From Trachythela sp. YZ-2020 (Eukaryota > Cnidaria > Anthozoa > Malacalcyonacea > Clavulariidae): 64,000 nucleotides of DNA. The stretch is from assembly GCA_016169945.1 (NCBI GenBank), contig JADLSH010000273.1:2523001-2587000 (forward strand), read 5' to 3'. How positions within the stretch are numbered: the first letter of the stretch is position 1; each line of letters opens with the position of its first letter. Under the pieces are notes generated by a model that made no database searches, had not been told where the DNA came from, and saw only the letters and a program-made list of their open reading frames with translations. The position numbers and the translations under genes are program-made. Positions 46,263-58,382 of the stretch are shown here, in pieces.

Positions 46263-46599
46263 TTGACAGTATCTTACCTGATGGAGTGATGGTATAGATA
46301 TCAAATATACTGATAAAAAGTAGAAATTAAACCTGATTACAAATATTAAAAGGGGAAATAAAGAATTCAAAAAAATCGCTATTTCTGTAATCGTGATGTA
46401 GGATTAAACAAAATGTATTTGGCTGTCTACCGCAGTTTTGACATATACTTCCGTTCAACCATGCAGTGTTTGCTGACTTTATATAATAGCTAATTATATA
46501 TTTTCATTTCAACAGTTTTATGAACCGCCGCAACATGCATGCACAGCAATTACGCATGTACAGACCACGTTTGTCCCCCAGCTAGTCGATATAATATGA

Positions 46600-47822
46600 T
46601 CGAGAGACTAGGTTTTTCCCTTTGAAAGTTAAACTTTGCACTATCCTTGGATCACTAGTTATCTTTACACATTCCCCATAAAACAGGCTGTCCGTATCTT
46701 TGTGGTCTTCTTGACTCTCTCGTTGATCTTCGCCCTTCTTGGTTCTCATCACCATGATTATCATTGATTCTCACATCGTTCTCGCCACGATCATTTATTT
46801 GCGCGCTTGGTTGACAATCTTCGTCTTCGTCTGATGGTTTGTCAGGATCTGGGATTTTCTTAAAATGTGATACATTTCTAGTTATGATGTGACCATTTCT
46901 TGCTCTTGCTGTAACTCATGAATGTTGCCTCTTTATAACAACATATGGAATCGGATTGAAATTTGGGGTGAGCTTGTTCTTACGTTCTTGTCTAACTAAA
47001 ACATGGTCACCAATCTTAATATCGTTTTCCTTAACATTACTCCTGTTATCTGCAAACTGTTTGTTGTATTTCTGCTTTGCCTTTTCACTGTTCTGAGCGA
47101 CTTTGTGTCGATTGATAATGTTCCGCTTTTCTAGGATGGGAGTTTCACTTTTACCGTTCTATTAAAAAGCAATTCCGCTGGTTGTATATTTGTTGAAGTG
47201 TGAGGCGTAATTCTGTATTGCAGTAGAAAACGGCTGAGTTCTTGTTTCCACGGTCTTCCCTCTATGCAGGCGGTTTTTAACGCTTTGCCTAGTGGCCGCA
47301 TAAATCTTTCGGCCTCTGCGTTCCCTTGTGGCCACTTAGGTGTTGAAAATATTGCTTTTATTCCAAGTGTTTCTAAATACCGAACATACTCTTCACTATT
47401 AAAAGGCGGACCGTTATCTGTTTTAATGATAATGGGAATTCCGTGTCGGGCAAACATTTGATCTAATTTTGGTATTACTGTTGACGCTTTGGTGGAAAGG
47501 ACAATTTCGACTTCCGGGTATCGCGAATATCTGTCTATCGCTACCAACAAATAATCGCCAGAAGGGAGGGGACCATAAAAATCTAGGTGGAGTGTTTCCC
47601 ATTGTCCCTTGGGCATCTCGGTCATGCACACTGGTTCTGGGGGTGGTGGTTTCCCTGCAGCTTGACATGGTATACATCTATCAATGGTGTCCTTCACCAT
47701 CTTGTCTATGTTGGGAAACCAGATTTTTCTCGGATTAAAGCTTTTGTTTTGTTAAGACCTGGGTGCGTCTCATGGGAATGGCAATTGCTCGTTTCTGCAA
47801 GGCTTCTGGGATGACTAACCTG
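46600..47822 (-). pseudogene. Gypsy integrase
   Basis: HHCC-like end DTIDRCIPCQAAGK, core HLDFYGPLPSGDYLLVAIDR (first Asp), IIKTDNGPPFNSEEYVRYLE (second Asp), PQGNAEAERFMRPLGKAL (catalytic Glu), ELLFNRTVKVKLP, then the lysine-rich C-terminal part to about 46600 through a stop near 46915. A frameshift lies near 47740 between the zinc-finger half and the upstream VIPEALQKRAIAI segment. Confidence 0.88.
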
Positions 47823-50800
47823 CAATCCTGGACATAACTTGTTAATAAAACTCCAAGGTGCATCTGTCAGAGTATAAATTGTACTATAATTTCTGTATTT
47901 GACCTTGGATATCCCCCCTTCCCCCTAGACAATGTTGTTATGTTGCGTTTTAAGTCTGGGGATAATAATAGCAACATTGGTAGGGGGAGAGGGGGGCGAA
48001 AGCCTAATGAAGTTAGTCGAATGTGTGTTCCGGAAAATTTAAGCAATTTTATCAACTGTTATGTCCACGATTGTCTGTGATACATTGCAGTTTTCGAAGT
48101 GACACGCAATCAGTTACCGATAATCGTAAAGGCCCATTTTACACATTTGTTTAAGGACAGACCACTAAGGTTTCAAATGATGCTAACCTTTAAGTTTTTT
48201 GAACCATTTTTAATGTTTAAGCAAAGGCAATGCTGATAAAGACTATATATGTGAATTGGACAAAATATTGCTCACGAGCGTCTTTAGTGCAAGTACATGC
48301 GTATGCAGTACATAAACCTAAAGGTTTAAAATACTTTGTAAGAAATGTATCAGGAGAATTTAATATCTGTGTTTTGCCGTTAATTGGGATGCTTTGTAAA
48401 TATAAAGTGGACATAAATCGCATTTTGGGGCGAATAAGACCTACTGGTATCCAGTGGGCCGAACGGTTAACCACGGTTAACCATAAGCAATAATGAGAAA
48501 TTTGGACTTTGTGGCGATAAATGTGCCTGCATTTTAGCATATTGTGCTGTTTCTACACATAGTGTTAACCATCGAAAAGAATCAAGTGTTCACAACAATG
48601 AATTGTTCAAAACTACGACGGTTAACCACGGTTAACCACTGTAATTTAAATATACTAAAGACTCAATTATATATACAAAATAGTGGTTAACCGTGGTTAA
48701 CCGTTGGAATACGCCAATGGTAACAGTAATTGCTCCTAAAACGTTTCTTAAGGGTTCCTTTATATCTAATAAAAGAATCAAGTCCCAAAAGGTATAAATT
48801 TATAGCATTGCTTTAAATATAATTAAGATTTAGCAATGGTTAACCGTGCGGTTAACCGTCGAGTTATTATCCATTGAGTCTCAATCAAGTGCGCATCATA
48901 TTACATTCGACTTTTGCTACGGATATATGTTCGCACACACTCATAACCTAAGTTATTCGAATTTATAATGCACTAGTACATAGCAAGTTCTGTTTTATAT
49001 CCTATAAATGCTTTTAAACTCTCCTTATATGCTTATTATAAACACTGTATATAACGGTATAAACTAAGACATGGTGATTTCGACCAAGATTTAACTGGCC
49101 TATAATGCAAATTACTTCAGTTTCCCGTCAGCAATGTCGGTAAAAATGGCTAAGATTGACTTTAAATTAGAGTGGCTTACACTGCAAGATGATAATAGCC
49201 AATAAGGACAGATCATACATTCTATGTACGATATTGGCAATAGTTACCCTGCACGCTCATTACCTTGACAGTAGAATTGTTACGCGCGCTATTAATTGCA
49301 ACAGTCAATTTCGCGTATTATATGTTTATGCAACACTTAAGAAATAAATAATCGCACAATCCCTTTTAAATCTTTAAAACACGGTCTGTATTATAACAAT
49401 CTAATGCGTAGCAGAGTAATTCAGACGTTAAATCGTCAATATAACCCAACATATTCTCGCTATTTCAAGGTCCGTTCTCAGACAATCCTGGACATAACTT
49501 GTTAATAAAACTCCAAGGTGCATCTGTCAGAGTATAAATTGTACTATAATTTCTGTATTTGACCTTGATATCCCCTTCCCCCTAGACAATGTTGTTATGT
49601 TGCGTTTTAAGTCTGGGGATAATAATAGCAACATTGGTAGGGGGAGAGGGGGGCGAAAGCCTAATGAAGTTAGTCGAATGTGTGTTCCGGAAAATTTAAG
49701 CAATTTTATCAACTGTTATGTCCACGATTGTCTGTGATACATTGCAGTTTTCGAAGTGACACGCAATCAGTTACCGATAATCGTAAAGGCCCATTTTACA
49801 CATTTGTTTAAGGACAGACCACTAAGGTTTCAAATGATGCTAACCTTTAAGTTTTTTGAACCATTTTTAATGTTTAAGCAAAGGCAATGCTGATAAAGAC
49901 TATATATGTGAATTGGACAAAATATTGCTCACGAGCGTCTTTAGTGCAAGTACATGCGTATGCAGTACATAAACCTAAAGGTTTAAAATACTTTGTAAGA
50001 AATGTATCAGGAGAATTTAATATCTGTGTTTTGCCGTTAATTGGGATGCTTTGTAAATATAAAGTGGACATAAATCGCATTTTGGGGCGAATAAGACCTA
50101 CTGGTATCCAGTGGCGCCGAACGGTTAACCACGGTTAACCATAAGCAATAATGAGAAATTTGGACTTTGTGGCGATAAATGTGCCTGCATTTTAGCATAT
50201 TGTGCTGTTTCTACACATAGTGTTAACCATCGAAAAGAATCAAGTGTTCACAACAATGAATTGTTCAAAACTACGACGGTTAACCACGGTTAACCACTGT
50301 AATTTAAATATACTAAAGACTCAATTATATATACAAAATAGTGGTTAACCGTGGTTAACCGTTGGAATACGCCAATGGTAACAGTAATTGCTCCTAAAAC
50401 GTTTCTTAAGGGTTCCTTTATATCTAATAAAAGAATCAAGTCCCAAAGGTATAAATTTATAGCATTGCTTTAAATATAATTAAGATTTAGCAATGGTTAA
50501 CCGTGCGGTTAACCGTCGAGTTATTATCCATTGAGTCTCAATCAAGTGCGCATCATATTACATTCGACTTTTGCTACGGATATATGTTCGCACACACTCA
50601 TATAACCTAAGTTATTCGAATTTATAATGCACTAGTACATAGCAAGTTCTGTTTTATATCCTATAAATGCTTTTAAACTCTCCTTATATGCTTATTATAA
50701 ACACTGTATATAACGGTATAAACTAAGACATGGTGATTTCGACCAAGATTTAACTGGCCTATAATGCAAATTACTTCAGTTTCCCGTCAGCAATGTCGGT

Positions 50801-53056
50801 AAAAATGGCTAAGATTGACTTTAAATTAGAGTGGCTTACACTGCAAGATGATAATAGCCAAATAAGGACAGATCATACATTCTATGTACGATATTGGCAA
50901 TAGTTACCCTGCACGCTCATTACCTTGACAGTAGAATTGTTACGCGCGCTATTAATTGCAACAGTCAATTTCGCGTATTATATGTTTATGCAACACTTAA
51001 GAAATAAATAATCGCACAATCCCTTTTAAATCTTTAAAACACGGTCTGTATTATAACAATCTAATGCGTAGCAGAGTAATTCAGACGTTAAATCGTCAAT
51101 ATAACCCAACATATTCTCGCTATTTCAAGGTCCGTTCTCAGACAATCCTGGACATAACTTGTTAATAAAACTCCAAGGTGCATCTGTCAGAGTATAAATT
51201 GTACTATAATTTCTGTATTTGACCTTGGATATCCCCCCTTCCCCCTAGACAATGTTGTTATGTTGCGTTTTAAGTCTGGGGATAATAATAGCAACATTGG
51301 TAGGGGGAGAGGGGGGCGAAAGCCTAATGAAGTTAGTCGAATGTGTGTTCCGGAAAATTTAAGCAATTTTATCAACTGTTATGTCCACGATTGTCTGTGA
51401 TACATTGCAGTTTTCGAAGTGACACGCAATCAGTTACCGATAATCGTAAAGGCCCATTTTACACATTTGTTTAAGGACAGACCACTAAGGTTTCAAATGA
51501 TGCTAACCTTTAAGTTTTTTGAACCATTTTTAATGTTTAAGCAAAGGCAATGCTGATAAAGACTATATATGTGAATTGGACAAAATATTGCTCACGAGCG
51601 TCTTTAGTGCAAGTACATGCGTATGCAGTACATAAACCTAAAGGTTTAAAATACTTTGTAAGAAATGTATCAGGAGAATTTAATATCTGTGTTTTGCCGT
51701 TAATTGGGATGCTTTGTAAATATAAAGTGGACATAAATCGCATTTTGGGGCGAATAAGACCTACTGGTATCCAGTGGCGCCGAACGGTTAACCACGGTTA
51801 ACCATAAGCAATAATGAGAAATTTGGACTTTGTGGCGATAAATGTGCCTGCATTTTAGCATATTGTGCTGTTTCTACACATAGTGTTAACCATCGAAAAG
51901 AATCAAGTGTTCACAACAATGAATTGTTCAAAACTACGACGGTTAACCACGGTTAACCACTGTAATTTAAATATACTAAAGACTCAATTATATATACAAA
52001 ATAGTGGTTAACCGTGGTTAACCGTTGGAATACGCCAATGGTAACAGTAATTGCTCCTAAAACGTTTCTTAAGGGTTCCTTTATATCTAATAAAAGAATC
52101 AAGTCCCAAAAGGTATAAATTTATAGCATTGCTTTAAATATAATTAAGATTTAGCAATGGTTAACCGTGCGGTTAACCGTCGAGTTATTATCCATTGAGT
52201 CTCAATCAAGTGCGCATCATATTACATTCGACTTTTGCTACGGATATATGTTCGCACACACTCATATAACCTAAGTTATTCGAATTTATAATGCACTAGT
52301 ACATAGCAAGTTCTGTTTTATATCCTATAAATGCTTTTAAACTCTCCTTATATGCTTATTATAAACACTGTATATAACGGTATAAACTAAGACATGGTGA
52401 TTTCGACCAAGATTTAACTGGCCTATAATGCAATTACTTCAGTTTCCGTCAGCAATGTCGGTAAAAATGGCTAAGATTGACTTTAAATTAGAGTGGCTTA
52501 CACTGCAAGATGATAATAGCCAAATAAGGACAGATCATACATTCTATGTACGATATTGGCAATAGTTACCCTGCACGCTCATTACCTTGACAGTAGAATT
52601 GTTACGCGCGCTATTAATTGCAACAGTCAATTTCGCGTATTATATGTTTATGCAACACTTAAGAAATAAATAATCGCACAATCCCTTTTAAATCTTTAAA
52701 ACACGGTCTGTATTATAACAATCTAATGCGTAGCAGAGTAATTCAGACGTTAAATCGTCAATATAACCCAACATATTCTCGCTATTTCAAGGTCCGTTCT
52801 CAGACAATCCTGGACATAACTTGTTAATAAAACTCCAAGGTGCATCTGTCAGAGTATAAATTGTACTATAATTTCTGTATTTGACCTTGGATATCCCCCC
52901 TTCCCCCTAGACAATGTTGTTATGTTGCGTTTTAAGTCTGGGGATAATAATAGCAACATTGGTAGGGGGAGAGGGGGGGCGAAAGCCTAATGAAGTTAGT
53001 CGAATGTGTGTTCCGGAAAATTTAAGCAATTTTATCAACTGTTATGTCCACGATTG
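47823..53056. mobile_element. TIR-bounded tandem array (A-B-A-B-A-B-A, 1660 bp monomer) inserted in Gypsy
   Basis: A 1660 bp unit occurs three times plus a partial fourth (unit starts 47823, 49483, 51143, 52805). Each unit has segment A (~250 bp; 47823-48073, 49483-49730, 51143-51393, 52805-53056) and segment B (~1.41 kb). A begins CAATCCTGGACATAAC and ends GTTATGTCCACGATTG, 16 bp inverted repeats with one mismatch, continuing imperfectly further in. The array starts and ends with A. At its outer edges the Gypsy coding sequence carries TG on both sides (47821-47822 and 53057-53058). Removing array plus one TG restores the usual Gypsy RG-x-R-x-VIP motif in frame. Copies are about 99% identical. 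No coding capacity is credible; repeated 62-107 aa open frames are by-products of the homogenised unit. Confidence 0.9.
48465..48857. promoter_or_regulatory. Cluster of paired GGTTAACC palindromes in segment B
   Basis: Eight GGTTAACC sites in four pairs lie at 48465/48475, 48620/48630, 48685/48695 and 48838/48850, with start-to-start spacing of 10, 10, 10 and 12 bp. A single GTTAACC is near 48564. The same cluster recurs in the other units (near 50110-50520 and 51780-52190). The near-helical spacing suggests cooperative protein binding, for example by a transposase or a host factor. The function is inferred only. Confidence 0.55.
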
Positions 53057-53779
53057 TGGTTCCTCGCAAAACCATTCCCTCTGATGTGACGGTTAATTCA
53101 TCACGAACGGCCTTGAACTGCTTCACTGCATCGTAGTGCCATCTGTTTAGTTTGATGGCTGCTGGAATCGCACGTAAGGTTCTGTCCTCATTGGTAGCCT
53201 TCTTTATCTCTTCAAGTGTCATTGCTTTTGGGACACTGTTCGTGGTTATAAAGTTGACATAAGATTCTGTCATCTTTTGCTTTCTTGTATCCTTCGTTGG
53301 TCGCGGGTGTCGGTACAGATAGTCAGCCGGGTTAGTTGCACCGGCTTTATATACAACTTTGAAGGTATAAGGTTGTAAACGTAGGACCCATCGTTATATT
53401 CTAGCCGAGGGCTTTGACCTACTACTGCCATATATCACTTCAAGCTAGGGGATTGGGATCAGTTATTAGGGTGAAGTATTTTCCGTTGCGATAGAGATGA
53501 AAAATGTTCTACGGCCCATACGATGGCCAGTGCCTCTTTCTCTGTTTGAGAATAGCGTTTCTCGACTTCGGTTAATGCTCGACTGGCATAAGCAACTACT
53601 TTATTGTCATTTCTACCTTTCGTATTTTGCCAAAGTAAGGCACAAACTGGACTGGCATCGTCTGAAACTGTTGTTTCTTTGTTCATGTTAAAATATGCCA
53701 TACATGGTGCAGATGACATGGCATGTTTCAGGGCATCAAAGGCTTGTTGATCATCAGGGCATCAAAGGCTTGTTGATCA
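53057..53779 (-). pseudogene. Gypsy RNase H and RH-IN connection
   Basis: The minus strand 53719-53459 has AYFNMNKETTVSDDAS (RNase H first Asp region) and VVAYASRALTEVEKRYSQTE KEALAIVWAVEHF (Glu region); 53340-53057 has NPADYLYRHPR-like and ATNEDRTLRAI, then RWHYDAVKQF and GMVLRGT, cut by the array. A 26 bp direct duplication, TCAGGGCATCAAAGGCTTGT plus TGATCA, lies at 53728-53753 and 53754-53779 next to the LINE edge. Confidence 0.82.
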
Positions 53780-53946
53780 ACGCGTTGATGCGTTGAAGCA
53801 GAGCAGACGTGTTTTTTAAGCTCCGCTTATATTTCAACTAAAAGTTGCTAAAAAAGGTGTCGTAAGGAAACTAATTTAAGACTTCAAAGATACATCGCTT
53901 AGTTTATCGTCCTAGTTTATCGTTGCTTTGAAACGAGCTTTATACT

Positions 53947-55343
53947 ATGTGTAGCCTTCGCCTTGCATGGACCGGAGAATACGACGGTTTGAAACGACTA
54001 GTCAGCGAGGAATTAAAACTTGACGGTATATGGGAACAACCCGGTGGGTATAAAAAGATCTTCACTACATCTGATGAGCTAACGTCTATTTCGTGGTTAA
54101 AAGACAAGAAGACATTGACTTTCGAGGGAAAGGATTCAAAACAATTAAAACGAATGTTATGTTCTGTGTTAATTGGGGAAAATATTGTCTTAGACTCTAG
54201 ACAAGCCGACAAAAGCGACAAACGAAAATGCTCGTCTCAGTGTCCAGACTATAGCCTTGATATTGAGAGCTTACACTCGGGTCAAATGGTACATGGAGAG
54301 GCGATTCAATCACTCGGAGAATCGATTTCCAATGTAAACGAAGTGTTGTCCGAGCTTAAAGATTTCGTGTATAAAAACTCAAAACTTAATATCGAAACAA
54401 ACATTGTTGATTCAATATGCGCTGGTATAGTCGGTGAAGCGGATCAGCATATAATTACGGATAATTTACTAATCACCAGAGACAATACTAATGACACATT
54501 TGGAAAAGCTGATGAACGAGTACCTGAAGCAGACCAGCATACTATTACGCATAATTTACCAGCTACCACAGTCAATAACACCATTGTAATAGCTGATGAA
54601 TGCGTATCTGGAGCGCACCAGCATAATATTATTTATAACTTACCATCTACCATAGACAATGATACAATTGAAATTGCTGATGAACGCGTATCTGAAGCGG
54701 AACAGCATAACATTACGAATAATTTACCAACTACTATTACAGATAATAGTATCATTATAATAGCTGATGAATGTGTATCTGAAGTGGATAAGCATAACAT
54801 TACGAATAACGTGCCAGCTACCACAGTAAATAACACCATTATAATGACTGATGAACGAGAATGGCTTGGTCACCTCCTTTGATTGAAGCACCTGTATCTG
54901 AAGTGGATAAGCATAACATTACGAATAACGTGCCAGCTACCACAGTAAATAACACCATTATAATGACTGATGAACGAGAATGGCTTGGTCACCTCCCTTT
55001 GATTGAAGCACCTAATCCGGTTTCATCAAAAAATCTACTTTATGAAAGCACTTTCAACCACACTTTTCGAAGTAGATATAATCCAGAAGCACCGCATCAA
55101 CAATTTCATAAGAATAAGTACAACAACCGGTGTATACGTAAAGGCCAGAACTTTAAGCGACCAGTTATCCATCGCAATAATCCAATTACGCCCCATTTTC
55201 GATGGTACCAGACCAATCACCATCCCCCACTACGATCCGAGAGACTAACACAAAGTTTAGAATGGGAAAAGTACTTAGACTTTGTCCATCAAATGACAAT
55301 GCCCTATATGCATGGTCGACAAAAACTGACACAGTTTTTCTAA
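53947..55343 (+). pseudogene. LINE ORF1 with ~28 aa tandem repeats, frameshifted
   Basis: The frame starts at ATG 53947 (MCSLRLAWTGEYDGLKRL). After ~150 residues come five to six ~28-29 aa repeats of the form V-S-E-A-D-Q-H-N-I-T-N-N-L-P-A-T-T-V-N-N-T. The last repeat was duplicated at DNA level (about 54772-54890 and 54895-55010). One copy has CACCTCCTTTG and the other CACCTCCCTTTG; this one-base difference ends the first frame at 54882, and the second frame goes on (54861-55343) to a basic tail (RCIRKGQNFKRPVIHRNN). No recognised RNA-binding or esterase domain. ORF1 overlaps the start of ORF2 by about 140 bp in another frame. Confidence 0.78.
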
Positions 55344-58230
55344 CCGAAGGTTCTCCGACCATCTACCCGATCAAGGTGGTATCTGGTCGAATCCGTGAAC
55401 AGATTACTGGTGCTAAACTGAGAAGTAATCCGCATAACCTGATCAACGTTACATTAGAAAACCCATTACAAGCCGCGCCACTACCTAATTTAATACATAC
55501 TCAAGTTAGCAATTCCATGACAATGTCTAGCTCAGATATAGAAATCTCACCATCTCAAGGCCTGGTGTCTACCCTTCCCAAATTTTTTCTTTCCAATGTA
55601 CGATCCATATCCAATAAAGTAGACGATCTTGATGTAGTCGTCCAAAGAAATGGCATAGATTTTCCGGGAATTACAGAGACATGGCTGAATCCTAGCATCC
55701 CGGATAGCAGTATAAATATCCATGATTTTAACCTGGTTAGAAAAGATCGCTCTGGTCAACGTGGGGGTGGAGTTTGTGCATTTGTAAAATCAAATATCCC
55801 ATTCATGCCTCTTCCAGACCTATGTTGTCCGGATCACGAGAGTCTGTGGCTAAAACTTCGACCCTATCGACTTCCACGGGAATATCCCTGCATAGTTGTT
55901 GGTCTTGTATACCATCCACCACAAGCCGATAATAACGAACTGTATGACCACCTCATAACCTCATTGGACAAAATTTTAGCATCTTACCCAACAGCAGGTG
56001 TAATTGTTATGGGTGACTTTAACCAGTTCGACTCCAAACGCCTTTGTAGAAACACGTCACTTAAACAAATTGTAAAGAAACCTACCCGTGGGAATGCAAC
56101 TTTAGATTTAATATTTACTAATATGAAACGTTGTTACAATGACCCGGAAATACTCCCTGCTATTGGACAATCGGATCACATGTCAGCCCTGTTACACCCG
56201 GTTAGTAACGATCAGCGCCCAAATACCATTACCAAAGTCTGGGTCAGAAAGCGGAAGCAATCAAATATGCAGGCATTTGGTCGATTTCTTTTGGATCTTA
56301 ACTGGAATGTACTTTCGCAGCTACTCGATTGTCAAAAATGTGTGACCTGTTTTATGACATTATTCTCATGGGTTTGGACACAATTTTTCCCAAAAAGCTG
56401 TTAAACTTCACTGTAGAGACAAAGCGTGGATTACTCCTGAAATCAAACTCCTCATCTCCCAAAGACAAAAGGCCTTTGCCTTGGGAAATACAATTGAATA
56501 CAACAAATTGCGAAATAAAGTAATTCACGTCGTGAAACAGGCAAAGTCTAAATACTTCGAGTCTCAAGTGAATCATTTAAAAAATTCAAAGCCAAGGAAA
56601 TGGTGGAGTGCTATTAAAAACCTAGCTGGCTTTTCTTTAAAGCCTGCCTTCCATTCTGCAGAGGTGAATGGAACTATCTTGCAGGGACGAGACTTAGCAC
56701 TCGCTGTTAATAACGGGTTTTAGCCGCCACTAAATCGTTACCGCCGCTTTCAATTACTGATAAATTATCTGTGGAAGAACCTACCGTTTTGTACCCTATC
56801 TCCGTTGTTGATGTCGAATCGCGTTTAAAAGCAGTTAAATCGAATAAAGCTCCTGGTCCAGACTCTCTGCCAAATTGGATTCTCAATAACTTTTCAATGG
56901 AGATTTCAGAACCTGTGACAATGATTTTTAATGCCTCCATTAAACAAGCACAAGTTCCAACGCAGTGGAAAGATGCAAATGTCGTTCCCGTCCCTAAGAC
57001 ATCCCCGGTCACGGATATATCTTCAGACCTGCGACCTATATCTCTGACCGCCACGCTCTCAAAAGTTCTTGAATCATTTCCATTTCAATGGATTATGGAT
57101 ACCATTAAGTCTCAGTTGGACCCAAAGCAATTTGGATCGTTAAAAGGCTCTTCTACGATAGACGCATTAATTAGCATGTTCCACTGTTGGTATTCTAACA
57201 CAGACGGCAATGGCGAGACTGTTCGTGTTTTTCTGCTTGACTTTAGTAAAGCATTCGACAGAATCAACCACAAAATCCTGATAAAAGATGCAATTACTAA
57301 ATATTGATAAATCCTTAATAAACTGGGTTATTGATTTCCTGATGCAAAGAAGACAGAGGGTGAAATTGGGTTCTTCGTTCTCTGATTGGTCCTTGGTAAA
57401 TGGAGGCGTCCCGCAAGGTACAATCCTTGGCCCATTACTTTTTCTCATCATGGTCAACGATTTGGCTATTAACCACAAAGATAGATGGAAATATGTTGAC
57501 GACACTAGTCTCTCAGAAACAATCGGTAAAGGTTGTCAAAGTAACCTGCAATCCGTTATTAATAATATCGATCAATGGTGCACGGAAAATGATATGATGC
57601 TTAATCGTTCTAAATGCAAAGAGCTAATTATCTCGTTCGCTAAGGACGTCCCTAATCTTCGACCATTGTTTATTAAAGATCACTGTATGTCCCCAGTTTT
57701 ATCAGCAAAGGTTCTTGGTCTGTACTTTTCTTCTGATCTTAGTTGGAACTTACATGTTGAACACATAGTATACAAGGCATCAAAGAGACTTTTTTCTCCG
57801 AGTGCTTAAACGCAGCGGTCTTGGAGGGAGTTCTCTAATTCAAGTCTATACCACATGTATACGACCTGTGCTTGAATATGCATGCCAGGTTTGGAACTTA
57901 AACTCCCCTGACTACTTAAAGGAAGAAATCGAAAGAATTCAGAAGCGAGCCCTACGAATAATATGTCCTGACCTGTCATACCGCAAAGCCTTGGAAGTTT
58001 ATGAAATATCCTTGCTCTCTCAAAGACGAAATAATTTATGTAAATCCTATTTTAAGAAACTTCTCAACCCGGAAAATAAGTTGAATGAACTCATCCCTAA
58101 TAAACGCGAGGACTTACGTACTTACAATCTACGTAACGATCAGCATATTAACTTAATTAATTGTAAGACTACAAGATTTAGTAAAAGTTTTATTCCTTCT
58201 AGTATCGTATCATATAATGATTCATTTTAA
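55202..58230 (+). pseudogene. LINE ORF2: AP-like endonuclease and reverse transcriptase
   Basis: Endonuclease (55202-56330): NVRSISNKVDDLD, GITETWLN (catalytic Glu), RGGGVCAFVKS, VVGLVYHPP, VIVMGDFNQFDS (Asp/Asn) and IGQSDHMSALL (SDH motif). RT: KSNKAPGPDSLPNWI, DLRPISLTATLSKVLE, LDFSKAFDRINHKIL, GGVPQGTILGPLLFLIMVND, WKYVDDTSLSE (YVDD), MLNRSKCKEL and the C-terminal CIRPVLEYACQVWNL, RIQKRALRIICPD. Frameshifts or stops lie near 56320, 56520, 56720, 57300 and 57800. Confidence 0.88.
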
Positions 58231-58382
58231 TTGTAATATAAATTTTAGTTTTAATATACCGTATATATTACTATATGTATTAGTTTTTATCATGTAATTT
58301 AAATGTCAACTCTGTACAATTCAGCTCTTAGCTGCCATTCAGATTTTGTAATAAAATTCAATTCAATTCAATTCAATTCAAT

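Larger units (their letters stand above)
53780..58382 (+). mobile_element. Near full-length CR1-like LINE with (TTCAA)n tail
   Basis: ORF1 (53947 to about 55343), ORF2 with endonuclease (from about 55202) and reverse transcriptase (to 58230), a 3' UTR and a (TTCAA)n tail (58357-58382). It is inserted in the RT of the Gypsy element on the opposite strand. It is the same family as the truncated copy at 11560-13468. ORF1 is broken once and ORF2 at least four times, so it is inactive. Confidence 0.88.

Noticed and set aside
48465..48857. Telomere-like TTAACC words
   Set aside because: They occur as separated palindromic GGTTAACC sites, not as tandem hexamers; metazoan telomeres are TTAGGG.
48217..51801. 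Repeated 62-107 aa open frames in each 1.66 kb unit
   Set aside because: They recur only because the unit is homogenised; frame lengths change with small indels between units and no motif is present.
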